Positions 23,345 through 34,858 of a DNA stretch of 64,000 nucleotides are shown piece by piece. The notes beneath the pieces were generated by a model. That model ran no database searches, was not told the origin of the DNA, and saw nothing but the letters and a program-made list of their open reading frames with translations. Each line of letters opens with the position of its first letter. Position 1 is the first letter of the stretch. A program made the position numbers and the translations under genes. Origin of the DNA: Drosophila miranda (lineage: Eukaryota > Arthropoda > Insecta > Diptera > Drosophilidae); assembly GCF_003369915.1 (NCBI RefSeq), contig NW_022881614.1, forward strand, positions 8,019,001 to 8,083,000, given 5' to 3'.

Positions 23345-26178
23345 TTAGCTCCTCTGGTCGTGGGAAATACTCTGCACTTGAGCGGTACCTCGTGCAGTGG
23401 GATCCTCGCTCTCATTCGAACACTCAGGACACTCGGGAGTATCCTCGTGTTTGAACCTATGTAGATACTTCCTGTATCCTCCGTGACCCGTCAGGAATTG
23501 GGTGAGGTGGTAGTTCATCTCTCCGCTTCTCCGCCCTATCCATGACTCAATGTCCGGGATTAGTCTATGGGTCCACCGTCCATTTGTGGCCGTGTCCCAT
23601 CTTGCCTGCCATTTTTCTATCGACGCCCGCCTTTCCGACGCACAGATGGTCTCTAGCGATGCATTAGTTCGCATCCCTGCGCGCGCCTCATATACATGCG
23701 TCATCTCGAGCGCTAGTATATCCACCGGTATCATGGCCGCGAGGACCAGGGCTGCGTTATCCGACACCGTCCTATATCCAGACACTACTCGAAGAGCGCA
23801 GAGCCGATATGGCACTGACATCTTTCTTCTTAGACTCATGTTGCCGGATAGGGTTGAAGACCACACCGGCGCAGCGTACAGTAGGATCGAGGCCACTACT
23901 CTCGCCAGGAGTATGCGACGACCTGCCTTGGGTCCACCAATATTGGGGAGCATCCTTGCGAGTGCTGCCTGCATCCGGGAGGCTTTTTGACTCACGTACT
24001 CGATGTGGGCCCGGTAGTTCAATCGGTTATCCAGCATCACGCCTAGGTACCGGATTGACTCCTGCGACTTAATAGTCGCATTACCCACGCGAAACGTCGC
24101 GTACTCCACCTTCTTCCGACTCGTGATGAGTACAGCCTCCGTTTTGTGGCCAGCCAGGTCCAATCCCGCGTTTTCCATCCAGTTGGATACGATCCGGATT
24201 GCCTCGTTGGCCGTCGCCTCGACATCTCGGAGCTCTTTGGCTACCACGACCAGGGCGAGATCGTCAGCGAAACCGACAAGCGTGCATCCCTGCGGGAGCT
24301 GGAGTCTCAGGACGTCGTCGTACATTATGTTCCACAGTAGAGGTCCTAAGACTGATCCCTGTGGAACTCCGGCTGTCACCCTGTAGAGCTTTGGTCCCTC
24401 CTCCGTCTCGTACCTCAGTACCCTACCCGACAGGTAGCTGGCTATTATCCGAAGCAGGTAGGTGGGAACTCCAATTCTCCCGAGCGCCTCGTTTATCCGA
24501 GACCAGTTCGCTGAGTTAAACGCGTTACGGATATCCAGGGTCACCACCGCGCAGTACTCCTTTGTGCCAAATCTCCATCTTATTCCCTCGATCGCTCTGG
24601 ATGCAATGTCGGTGACTGCCTTGATGGCGTCGACCGTTGATTTGGCCTTCCGGAATCCGTACTGGGACTCCGATAAGGCCTCCTTCTCCTGGATCACAAC
24701 TTGCAGTCGGTTGTAGACGATTCTCTCCAGGGTTTTGCCGACCGTATCCAGCAAACATATTGGGCGGTATCCTGATGGTTCCTCCGGGGACTTATTTCCT
24801 TTGGGTAGAAGTATTAGCCGCTGCACTTTCCACTGCTCTGGAAACACTCCTTCCCGTAGGCATTTGTTAAACGTGTCAACAAATACTTCTGGTCTGGCGG
24901 TTGCTCCAAGCTTCAATGCCTTGTTTGGGATACCGTCCGGTCCTGGTGCCTTTTTATCCCCAATTCTCCTGGTAGCCGCTATCACCTCCTCAACAGAAAT
25001 CTGTTGCCACAGCTCGGAGTCTTGGCTCGAGACGCTTTCCTCCCTATACGGGTGCTGTGGGAATAGGGCCTCCACGATGCTACGAAGCAGGATCGGGCAG
25101 GTCACTTCCGGTGTTGACTGGCTCCTTATCCTCTTGGTGACGACCTTATATGCCGTCCCCCAAGGGTTGACGTCCGCCTCCTCGCATATCTGCCTGAAGC
25201 AGGCTGACTTGCTCTTCTTTATGGCACGTTTAAGGGCTCTTTTCGCTGATCGGAGTTCCTCTCCCCTGGTTTCGAACTCAGGCCGACCTCGCGCTCTCTG
25301 GTAGCACCGTCTTGCTCGTAGGCAGGCTTTCCTTAGCTGGTTAACCTCCGCATTCCACCAGTAGCAGGGCGCTCCTCTTTTGCAAGGCTTCCTTCTTGGC
25401 ATTGCCACATCACATACCTCCTCCATGAGCTTCGCCAGTTTCTGAGCCAGGCCCTCTGCCGTTTCTCGCGCAGGGCTCCAGCTGGCGTTGCGCAGATATT
25501 CCGTGAAGGTTTCCACATCCAGGTGGTCGCCCTTCCATTTAGGTCCGGTAATTTTGGCTAGCTGTCTTTTCGTTGCTGCTCCGCATTCGAAGTGGATCGC
25601 CTGGTGGTCGCTGAACGTAAACTCCTCGCTTACTCTCCACGTAGCTCCCCTATGGAGTGAGACGCTCATGAAGGTTAGGTCGATAATGGACCCTCGGCCC
25701 GCCTTGAAGTAGGTTAGCTTCCTGCCATCGTTTGCGAGTATTACGTCCAAGGACGCAAATTCCTCGAGCAGACACGTGCCTCTGGCGTTGGTTTCCTTAC
25801 TGCCCCACTCTACGGACCACGCATTAAAGTCTCCCGCTATTACTACGGGGGCTCTTCCGCGCGCGTCTTCCGCTATATGCGCTAGCATACTTTGGAAGCG
25901 CGCTAGGTCCCAGCTCGGCGGGCATAGCAGCTATAGAAGGTTACCTCTCTAAGCCTCGCTCTAACAAATCCTTCGTTGGCTGCGCATATCTCCTGGGGTT
26001 GGATTTGTACGGCCCAGATGGCCGCCTTGCCGCAACTGCTGCTGGTCCAACCGCTTCCTGGTATCGCCCTGAATGGCTCGCAGATGAGCACGACTTCGGT
26101 CTTCCTCTCCCTGACTGCTTGTCTCAGGAGAGACTGAGCAGCTTCGCAATGGTTTAAGTTCAGCTGAGTACACCTCAT
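23345..26178 (-). pseudogene. LINE C ORF2: endonuclease-RT polyprotein, two frameshifts
   Basis: Start at the ATGA overlap with the ORF1 stop. N-terminal endonuclease ('LNLNHCEAAQ', 'LICEPF', then after a frameshift 'IAGDFNAW' and 'FSDHQAIHF'); RT with 'KKAPGPDGIPNKA', 'YRPICLLDTVGK', 'VTLDIRNAF', 'GVPQGSVLGPLLWN' and 'GFADDLAL' (FADD); C-terminal 'GRWTHRLIPDIESWIG' and the start of a CCHC knuckle. A 1-bp loss in a C run near 25916 breaks the endonuclease frame. A second small deletion near 23395 shifts the frame at the last knuckle so that the natural end is lost. The element is not autonomous. Confidence 0.9.
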
Positions 26179-27548
26179 GCTGATCTTTTAGTCAGGGCGT
26201 TCCTAAACTGGGGGCATCTACCGCTGCCGGCCACGTGCTTCCAGTCTGCGCTCGTTCCCTTGCAGAGCATGCACTGTGGTTCCAGGCTACAGTCCTTTGC
26301 CAGGTGGTTCTCCTTTCCACATCTTCTACACAGCTTGGACCTATCTACTTTGCTACTGCACTGTCGTGCCATATGCCCAAACTCAAGACATCTGAAGCAT
26401 TTGGTGACGCTGATTCGCTCACGCAGTCTGCATCTTACCCAGCCTACTTTTAGGACTCCTATTTTCAGAGCCTTTTGAGCGCTCTCCGCTGGCAGCCTGA
26501 TTGTGGCCGTCTGGGTTCCGCCGTATGCCTTTCTCAGCTGGATGTCATCCGCAGACAGCTCCGCCAATTCCACCTGGCTTCTCAGAGCCTCGCATATATC
26601 CTCCGTGGTGGTTATTTCGTCCAGGTCCTTGCACTCTACGGTCACCCGGTGCGACAGGCTACGGACTTCTGCGTGCTCCTTCAGCGTATTGGCTACCAGG
26701 CTTTTAAACATCTCCGTCTCCTCTCCCGACTTGTTGAGCTGTAGAAGTAGCTCTCCTTTTTGGGTCCTCCTGATCCTGGCGACCGCATCACCGAGTCCAC
26801 GCAGGGTTTCGTCCGTCCTAACCTTGCGCAGTATCTCTGCATAGGTCTTTTCACCTTTGGTGGCAATGACGATGGCGTCTGGTCGCGTCTTGTCCGCGAG
26901 CGCTCCAATCGGCTTTTGCGGCCTCTTCCTTCTGCGCCGGTTGGTCACCGTCAGAAATGGGGTCTCCTCCGGCTCCTTTCTCTCCCTTTCAGCGTGGGCG
27001 TTCTTTTCAACTGCTACTCCTGGTGTGGTCTGGACCTCGACCGCTGCCTTGGTCCTCTTTGTCCGGGGTGTTGGTGCACCTGCAGCCTGTTTCCTCTTAG
27101 GCTCCGGGAGAGGTCTGAAAATCGGTGACGTCTGAGAGGACTGGTGGGTCCTGATCACCGCCTTAGCTCCTTCGTCGTGCAGCTGGATAGCAACCAGCTC
27201 ATACAGCACCCTTATGCTCTCGATCGAGTCCCGCATGGGTTGGTGTATGGATCGCCTCTTGCCATCCTCGAGCATCTCCACTAGCTGCGTGATCTCTCGT
27301 CCTAGATCGCGCAGCGCTGTGCTGCCCTGAGCTTTTTGGTGCTGCTCCGGGCCAGGGAGGGCCGGCAGCGGGGCGTCGGTCCGCTCACCAGTTGGCGTTC
27401 TCGCCATTTTTTTGCTTTTATTGAAGCCTTCTGAGTCGTTCGTCGTTATGGGTGTAATACTTTTGCTCATTTTGTTGGGTCCCAACTCGTAAGCCGTTGT
27501 CCTTGTCTGTTGTACAGTCGCGTTATGATCCCATGGTTGTCTATGCAA
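26175..27548 (-). CDS. LINE C ORF1 (gag-like protein)
   Basis: Open frame of about 450 codons; the real start may be the ATG of 'MSKSITP' near 27470 rather than the frame's first codon. The C-terminus has zinc knuckles 'CFRCLEFGHMARQC', 'CRRCGKENHLAKDC' and 'CMLCKG...GRC'. It shares layout and C-terminal similarity with LINE A ORF1 but is clearly a different family. It stops in the ATGA overlap with ORF2. Confidence 0.8.
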   Translation of the reverse strand: MHRQPWDHNATVQQTRTTAYELGPNKMSKSITPITTNDSEGFNKSKKMARTPTGERTDAPLPALPGPEQHQKAQGSTALRDLGREITQLVEMLEDGKRRSIHQPMRDSIESIRVLYELVAIQLHDEGAKAVIRTHQSSQTSPIFRPLPEPKRKQAAGAPTPRTKRTKAAVEVQTTPGVAVEKNAHAERERKEPEETPFLTVTNRRRRKRPQKPIGALADKTRPDAIVIATKGEKTYAEILRKVRTDETLRGLGDAVARIRRTQKGELLLQLNKSGEETEMFKSLVANTLKEHAEVRSLSHRVTVECKDLDEITTTEDICEALRSQVELAELSADDIQLRKAYGGTQTATIRLPAESAQKALKIGVLKVGWVRCRLRERISVTKCFRCLEFGHMARQCSSKVDRSKLCRRCGKENHLAKDCSLEPQCMLCKGTSADWKHVAGSGRCPQFRNALTKRSA

Positions 27549-28056
27549 GCAGGGAGGCCATGCGAGGGTTGACTCCCGCCCTTATGGGGTCGGGAGTTCA
27601 GAGCCGGATCCGCGCTAGTCAGGAGTGACTCAACTGAGCCTGTACGTCCAATTTAATGGCTACGGAACAAGAAGCGTGCTTAGAGATTTGCCAATTTTTC
27701 ACGGGACGGGGGCAGAAGCAGCATTAACCTAGCAGCCATTTCGGCGGGGCTTATTTCCGCGTAATCAAGTGCTGGAATGCTGGCTTCCGTCAGCCCTGGG
27801 GTCATCAATCCAAAAAAAGGGGGGTCCAGTTCCTATCCTAAGACTTTACTGGTCTCCGTCTTAGTCGCCTTCTCGTATTAGCTAGGTGTTTCACAAGTGT
27901 GTTAGACCTATCCGGGGGATACCTGGCTTGTGGCGGCGGTTACGAGTTGCTTTAGTGCTCTTTAGAGGGAGCAGAACATCCCCGTGTCTTCTTAGTCGCC
28001 TCATACGACAAGCTGTGACATGCTGTGGTGGTATTCTACTGCCCGCTCACCACACG

Positions 28057-28074
28057 GCACTTGGAAACTCAAAC

Positions 28075-28108
<34 letters not shown>
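28057..28108. repeat. LINE C target-site duplication, right copy with (GT)n
   Basis: Matches 22974-23027, with an uninterrupted (GT)n run. Confidence 0.85.
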
Positions 28109-28110
<2 letters not shown>

Positions 28111-28435
28111 GGTGGTGCCTGGGTGTGGTGCGGAGAATCGAATTAATAAGGCCACTTATCCATATATATATATGTATGTATGTACTCTTATGTATATAGT
28201 AAATAGTCAGTTATGCACACAGACACATTGAACAATCTCCCAGCTGACCTGCTATTAGGCATTTCTGATAAACTTTCCCACCCAATCACATCACATGTCA
28301 TATCGCGTATCGTACATATCTATTGCCCAAAACATTTTCAGTGCTTGGCTTAACTAAAGTGGCCTTTTGGGATACATTTGCATTTGTGTGTGTATGCGGA
28401 GAGGAGGTGATTGAAATATCATGACTTTAGTGTTT
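28109..28435. other. host spacer
   Basis: About 330 bp containing a TATATATGTATGTATG tract. No gene recognised. Confidence 0.4.
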
Positions 28436-29520
28436 TTATACCCGATACTCAAAATGAGTATTGGGGTATATTAGATTTGTGGTAAAAGTGGATGTGTGTA
28501 ACGTCCAGAAGGAATCGTTTCCGACCCCATAAAGCATATATATTCTTGATCAGCATCAATAGCCGAGTCGATTGAGCCATGTCTGTCTGTCCGTCTGTCC
28601 GTCCCCTTCAGCGCCTAGTGCTCAAAGATTATAAGAGCTAGAGCAACGATGTTTTGTATCCAGACTTCTGTGATATGTCACTGCTACAAAAATATTTCAA
28701 AACTTCGCCCCGCCCACTTCCGCCCCCACAAAGGACGAAAATCTGTGGCATCCACATTTTTAAAGATACGATAAAACCAATACGCAGAATCGTAGAGGAT
28801 GACTATATGTTTTAGAATGTAGGATCTCAACCAGATCGTATAATTATTATAGCCAGAATCAAGAAAACAATTTCATTCTTTCTCGCTCTGTCTCTCTCTA
28901 ACACACAGGTTTCACGGTTTTGCCAATTGCAAAATATGAGTTCAAGGATCTCAGAACCTATAAGAGCCAGAGCAACCAAATTTGGTATCCACACTCCTGT
29001 GATATCGGACCTTGACCGTTTCGTGTCCAAATTTCGCCACACCCCTTTCCGCCCCCGCAAAGGACGAAAATCTGGGGCATCCACAAATCTCAGAGACTAT
29101 TAAGGCTAGAGTAACCAAATTTGGTATCCGCACTTCTGTTAGATCTCACTATAAAACGTTTATCTCAGAATTTCGCCCCACCCCCTTCCGCCACCACAAA
29201 GGACGAAAATCTGTTGCATCCACAATATTGCACATTCGAGAAAACTAAAAACGCAGAATCATAGATAATGACCATATCTATCAGATTGCTGAATCTGGAT
29301 CAGATCAGATCATTTTTATAGCCAATAGGAACAAATCAATTTGCAGTGGCTACGCAGCGAACGATGTCACGCTGACTGATTTTCTGTCTCTCTCGCACGC
29401 ACTCTTTGTCGTGTCGTTTAATATAAGCAGCGTCTGCCGGAGGAGAGCCATACTGACTTAGTATCGGGTATAACCGTAGAGTTGCGGTGTCCGCAGCAAC
29501 TCACAACGTTCCCCCTCGTT
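28436..29520 (+). mobile_element. full-length ISY Helitron next to SRPK
   Basis: Complete copy, 'TTATACCCGATACTC' to 'CCCCCTCGTT'. Position about 29198 inside this element is one end of the SRPK tandem duplication: the sequence from here rightward recurs at 32894. Confidence 0.9.
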
Positions 29521-31212
29521 AGTATTCGTGTGTCAAAATGGTGTGTGTTTGCGGATGTTTGTGTGTTGGTTGTGAGATTTTCGAATATTTCTCTACCGAT
29601 ATTTTGTTTAATTAGTGTTTCTTAATTGTGTTTCTTGCGCTATTATTAAATGTTGAACAATATTTTGTTAGTGGCAGCTACATTGATATTCTTTTGCATA
29701 CTACTTAGTTCCGCTTAAGATGTAAGATTGGATTCACTTGTGGCTGTTGTAACCTAATTTTTTGTTGGTAGTGCTCTTGAAGTTCTGGTTTGCTTTTTCT
29801 TCTACTACTCGTGGCTTGATATCAGTTTGTTCAGACGGTCTCTCAACCGAGGATAAACCAATTAGCTACGTTTGTATTATTGTTATTTTCAGCTCATTAA
29901 TGAATGCTTTCCCATGTACATTTCCATCGACATATGCTAATAAAAAAACTCCTTTTCGGCCCTTGCAGACCAATGGACTCTAGTTCAATTAACTATGTTC
30001 GCTATAAACTCGCTATTTACTCGTGTGCTACATTTACCGATTCGCCTCTTGGCTAAATGTACACTAACAAATAGACATTTATCTATATATTGTATAGTTG
30101 TTTGGGGCCTTTGCGATTAAATGATTCATGTTGTGGGGGTTTCTGTCAACAAGTTGGATGGTGCATGGTCGATTATGGGGTCACGGTACGGGTAAGGGCA
30201 CGGACATGAGCACCGACCAGGCAAAGTGCCGGCTGTCCTATGTACAGGATTAGTGGTAGGGTGGGTGTAGGTCTAGGTAGTAATACAGTGTTTAATTTCT
30301 TATGTACCAACGAAAATAGTCTAATTGTCGATGTAAAACACAGGAAATAAATAAAGACCTGGCATATCTAAAAACTAAACCGAATGGATATCTCATCATT
30401 AACATTAAACGATATAATTCAAATTGGTTCACGTGGGAGCAGGTGTAGATCAGGCATATTAGCGCCTTTCCGTGGTTCCTGGTTGATGGTTGTTGGTTGC
30501 TGGTTACTGTTTGCTGGCCGTCGGTCGCTGGTTGCTGATTGGCTGTGGTGTTTAGTGATTGCTAGAAGTTGCTGTTGCGTATGTTGCCGCGCGTTCGCCA
30601 ACGGATGCAGCTGAGTAGGGCAACGCGGGCGGCCCGCAGCAGAATCTGGCCGTAGGAGCAGCAGGCGCAGATGCGACGCACACGCTCGGCCAGGTTGCGA
30701 CGCCGGCAGCGACGGGCGGGACGATGCCAACGGGGCAAGTCCCGTCGTCGACGCCGCCGCTGATGTCACTTGCGGCGCTGGAAGACGCGCCGTAACGCTT
30801 TACGCCAGAAAATGCGCTGAGATTTGGACTTCGGATATGGCTGTGACTCCTCCATCTGGAAAACATTTAGATCAAGCATCTCTAAAACATCCCGCTCGGC
30901 GTCGTCGTTGATGATGCGTCGTCGCATGGGTGTGGCCGGCGCTGTACGGACTGTGGATGTTGAATTAGCCGCATGTGGATGAGGTGTGGGCGGTGCTGAG
31001 ACAGCCATGAACGGTGCTACCGAATAGGGACGAGCTCTGAGCGCTGCCATATCTGCAGCCGATGTAGACGCAACTGATGAAATGGAGGCCAATGTGGCCA
31101 CAGATGCCGATGACTCTACAAAGGTTGCTCCTGCCTCTCTTAGTCCTACGGCCCCTGCTCCATCAGCTGCTGGCTGGGTGGCACGCAACCAACAACCAGG
31201 TGGCATCGTATC
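29521..31212 (-). other. SRPK downstream region (copy 1), with in-frame extension frame
   Basis: Repeated at 33218-34858. The distal part (29521-30400) is AT-rich and 3'-UTR-like. The proximal part (30766-31206) is an open frame of 146 codons on the minus strand, in phase with the SRPK stop codon (TAA, two codons, then ATG). It is Ala/Ser/Pro-rich and ends in the basic segment 'KSKSQRIFWRKALRRVF'. Whether it is translated is unknown. Confidence 0.5.
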
Positions 31213-32893
31213 TTATCTAAGCCACGGATGCTGCAGACACTCCGCAGCGGTGGCTCGCTTTGCCGGATCGAACTCTAGCATGGGCTTAAGGAAGGAGGCG
31301 AATGATTCCGCCTCGCTGTTCAGCCACTCGTACTTCTCTAGCAGCACATCCATCAGACCCCAGGGCTTCAGTCCCGTTATGTTGCGGAGCTCCCCGTTCC
31401 GGCTGAACGTCTGCTGGGCATAGGTGCCGCGGAACACGATGTGACGGGGTATGGGGCCGAGCAGCTCTATGATATGGGCCAAGTGATCCTCGTCCCGGGA
31501 GTACGTGTCGCCGGAGTGTGGCTCAAAGAGATAGTCTCCCGTGGCCAGCTCGAAGACCATGCAGGCAGTGCTCCAGATGTCTGCCGATGTGTCGTAGCCC
31601 GATCCCAGGATCACCTCAAGTGATCGATACTGCCGCGTCTGAATGTCCTCCGTGAAGTGGCGATCGACCCAGCAGGCATTGCCCAGATCGGCAATCTTCA
31701 CTTGCACGTTGCACTCCTCCAGAGCCGGCTCTCGCTTCGGCCTGTGCTTTGACAGCGGCGGAGGTGGCGCCGGCGGCACTCCCGGATCGGAATATGGTTC
31801 ATTGGTGGCCGACGAGGAGTTCGACATTGAGTTGCTTGAGATTTTCGAATTACTGTTCGAAGTCTGCTTCGAACTGGAGTTGTTGTTGTTCAGCGGCTGA
31901 TACGATTGCTGCTCTTGCTGCTTCTCCTGTTTAGGTCGAAGCGGCATCTTCTTGCCGTCTGCCGCGCCATTTGATTGTCCCTTAACTGTGCTATTGCTAT
32001 TGCTGTTGCTGTTGCTGCTACTGCCGTTGGTGTGGACGCCGCTCTTCCCGGCATTGATATTGTCGCCGCTGCTCGTCGAGTTCTCAAATTGCTGCTGAGG
32101 CTGCTGAGATTGAGACTGGTTGGATTTGTCTGATCCAGGAAGGGGTAAAGAGATGACAATTAATGGGTATCGACAGGGGAACGCGGGATACTTACTCTTG
32201 TTCTTTCGCTTCTTCTTCTTTTTGGCTTTCTCAGTATTATCTCCCGGTGCCTGGTGGCTGATGGCCTCCCCTTCCGGCTCCGTCTCCTGCTTGGGCACCA
32301 CAGGCTGCTCAACAGCCACATCCTCATCATCACCGTCGTTCTCTTCTGGATCTTGTTCCAGCTTTACGTCCACGTCTAAGTCCTCCTCTCCATCGGAGAT
32401 GGCAACATCGCCATTCTGCACCGAATTTGCATTGTGGTTCGCGACACAGTCCGCCTGGACCTCAGCAGCATTTGCGTCTGCAGCTGACTGCCCGGTCTGC
32501 TCGAGATAGTCCCGCTGCTTCTTGAACAGCTCCATGCGCTTCTTCGCCTTCTTCTTGAGCTTTTTTTTCTTGTTCTTGCTCATCTTGCCGGTGATCTGGG
32601 GCTCGCGATACTCCTTGGGCGCCCGACTGACCAGCGACGGGTACATCTTGGAGTTCATGCAGTACAGCTTGGTGGCCTCAGTGGCCATGGAGCGCACATG
32701 CGGCTCGTCCACGCATAGCAGCACGTTCTCAGGCTTGATGTCTGTGTGGATGATTTTGCAGCAGGTGTGCAAGTAGTCCAGGCCCTCCAGTATTTGGCGC
32801 GTAATGGCCTTTACGTTGGCCAGTGGTATGCCGCGGTAATTGGACTTGCGGATGAGCTTCAGCAGATTGTCGCCCAGCACTTCAAACACCATG
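31213..32893 (-). pseudogene. SRPK: SRPK, 5'-truncated tandem copy
   Basis: Nearly identical to the complete gene at 34859-36537. It starts abruptly at 'CMVFEVLGDN' (about residue 274 of the full protein), where ISY sequence takes over at 32894. The glycine-rich loop and catalytic lysine of the N-lobe and the entire first exon are missing. The remaining part still has 'HTDIKPEN', 'DLGNACW' and the C-terminal 'CLQHPWL'. A few substitutions separate it from the full copy (near 31227, 31397, 31603). There is no promoter and no N-lobe, so an active kinase is not expected. Confidence 0.9.
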
Positions 32894-33217
32894 CAAAGGA
32901 CGAAAATCTGTTGCATCCACAATATTGCACATTCGAGAAAACTAAAAACGCAGAATCATAGATAATGACCATATCTATCAGATTGCTGAATCTGGATCAG
33001 ATCAGATCATTTTTATAGCCAATAGGAACAAATCAATTTGCAGTGGCTACGCAGCGAACGATGTCACGCTGACTGATTTTCTGTCTCTCTCGCACGCACT
33101 CTTTGTCGTGTCGTTTAATATTAGCAGCGTCTGCCGGAGGAGAGCCATACTGACTTAGTATCGGGTATAACCGTAGAGTTGCGGTGTCCGCAGCAACTCA
33201 CAACGTTCCCCCTCGTT
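32894..33217 (+). mobile_element. ISY 3' fragment at the SRPK duplication junction
   Basis: Starts at 'AAAGGACGAAAATCTG' mid-element and runs to the 3' end. The junction with SRPK shares 'CAAA' with both parents (SRPK 'CATGCAAATG', ISY 'CACAAAGG'): 4 bp of microhomology. Confidence 0.9.
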
Positions 33218-34858
33218 AGTATTCGTGTGTCAAAATGGTGTGTGTTTGCGGATGTTTGTGTGTTGGTTGTGAGATTTTCGAATATTTCTCTACCGATATT
33301 TTGTTTAATTAGTGTTTCTTAATTGTGTTTCTTGCGCTATTATTAAATGTTGAACAATATTTTGTTAGTGGCAGCTACATTGATATTCTTTTGCATACTA
33401 CTTAGTTCCGCTTAAGATGTAAGATTGGATTCACTTGTGGCTGTTGTAACCTAATTTTTTGTTGGTAGTGCTCTTGAAGTTCTGGTTTGCTTTTTCTTCT
33501 ACTACTCGTGGCTTGATATCAGTTTGTTCAGACGGTCTCTCAACCGAGGATAAACCAATTAGCTACGTTTGTATTATTGTTATTTTCAGCTCATTAATGA
33601 ATGCTTTCCCATGTACATTTCCATCGACATATGCTAATAAAAAAACTCCTTTTCGGCCCTTGCAGACCAATGGACTCTAGTTCAATTAACTATGTTCGCT
33701 ATAAACTCGCTATTTACTCGTGTGCTACATTTACCGATTCGCCTCTTGGCTAAATGTACACTAACAAATAGACATTTATCTATATATTGTATAGTTGTTT
33801 GGGGCCTTTGCGATTAAATGATTCATGTTGTGGGGGTTTCTGTCAACAAGTTGGATGGTGCATGGTCGATTATGGGGTCACGGTACGGGTAAGGGCACGG
33901 ACATGAGCACCGACCAGGCAAAGTGCCGGCTGTCCTATGTACAGGATTAGTGGTAGGGTGGGTGTAGGTCTAGGTAGTAATACAGTGTTTAATTTCTTAT
34001 GTACCAACGAAAATAGTCTAATTGTCGATGTAAAACACAGGAAATAAATAAAGACCTGGCATATCTAAAAACTAAACCGAATGGATATCTCATCATTAAC
34101 ATTAAACGATATAATTCAAATTGGTTCACGTGGGAGCAGGTGTAGATCAGGCATATTAGCGCCTTTCCGTGGTTCCTGGTTGATGGTTGTTGGTTGCTGG
34201 TTACTGTTTGCTGGCCGTCGGTCGCTGGTTGCTGATTGGCTGTGGTGTTTAGTGATTGCTAGAAGTTGCTGTTGCGTATGTTGCCGCGCGTTCGCCAACG
34301 GATGCAGCTGAGTAGGGCAACGCGGGCGGCCCGCAGCAGAATCTGGCCGTAGGAGCAGCAGGCGCAGATGCGACGCACACGCTCGGCCAGGTTGCGACGC
34401 CGGCAGCGACGGGCGGGACGATGCCAACGGGGCAAGTCCCGTCGTCGACGCCGCCGCTGATGTCACTTGCGGCGCTGGAAGACGCGCCGTAACGCTTTAC
34501 GCCAGAAAATGCGCTGAGATTTGGACTTCGGATATGGCTGTGACTCCTCCATCTGGGAAACATTTAGATCAAGCATCTCTAAAACATCCCGCTCGGCGTC
34601 GTCGTTGATGATGCGTCGTCGCATGGGTGTGGCCGGCGCTGTACGGACTGTGGATGTTGAATTAGCCGCATGTGGATGAGGTGTGGGCGGTGCCATATCT
34701 GCAGCCGATGTAGACGCAACTGATGAAATGGAGGCCAATGTGGCCACAGATGCCGATGACTCTACAAAGGTTGCTCCTGCCTCTCTTAGTCCTACGGCCC
34801 CTGCTCCATCAGCTGCTGGCTGGGTGGCACGCAACCAACAACCAGGTGGCATCGTATC
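33218..34858 (-). other. SRPK downstream region (copy 2), with in-frame extension frame
   Basis: Second copy of 29521-31212. The extension frame (34463-34852, 129 codons) lacks 51 bp present in copy 1 (near 31000-31050); this is an in-frame difference of 17 codons. The rest is 3'-UTR-like. Confidence 0.5.

Larger units (their letters stand above)
23028..28056 (-). mobile_element. LINE C: near full-length R1/LOA-type LINE
   Basis: About 5.0 kb, minus strand. Poly(A) as T run 23028-23050, 3' UTR to about 23345, ORF2 23345-26178 (frameshifted), ORF1 26175-27548, 5' UTR about 27549-28056. It is flanked by a target duplication of about 50 bp that ends in (GT)n. Known R1-clade lineages such as Mino and Waldo insert in (AC)n or (ACAY)n microsatellites; the (AC)n junction of all three LINEs here fits such specificity. 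Confidence 0.9.

Noticed and set aside
24123..25712. Plus-strand frames across LINE A and LINE C
   Set aside because: Antisense shadows of RT coding sequence.
23345..25888. LINE C as an active element
   Set aside because: The 1-bp loss near 25916 and the deletion near 23395 break ORF2, so autonomous activity is unlikely.
31643..32776. Open frames antisense to SRPK
   Set aside because: Shadows of the kinase frame; composition follows the coding strand.
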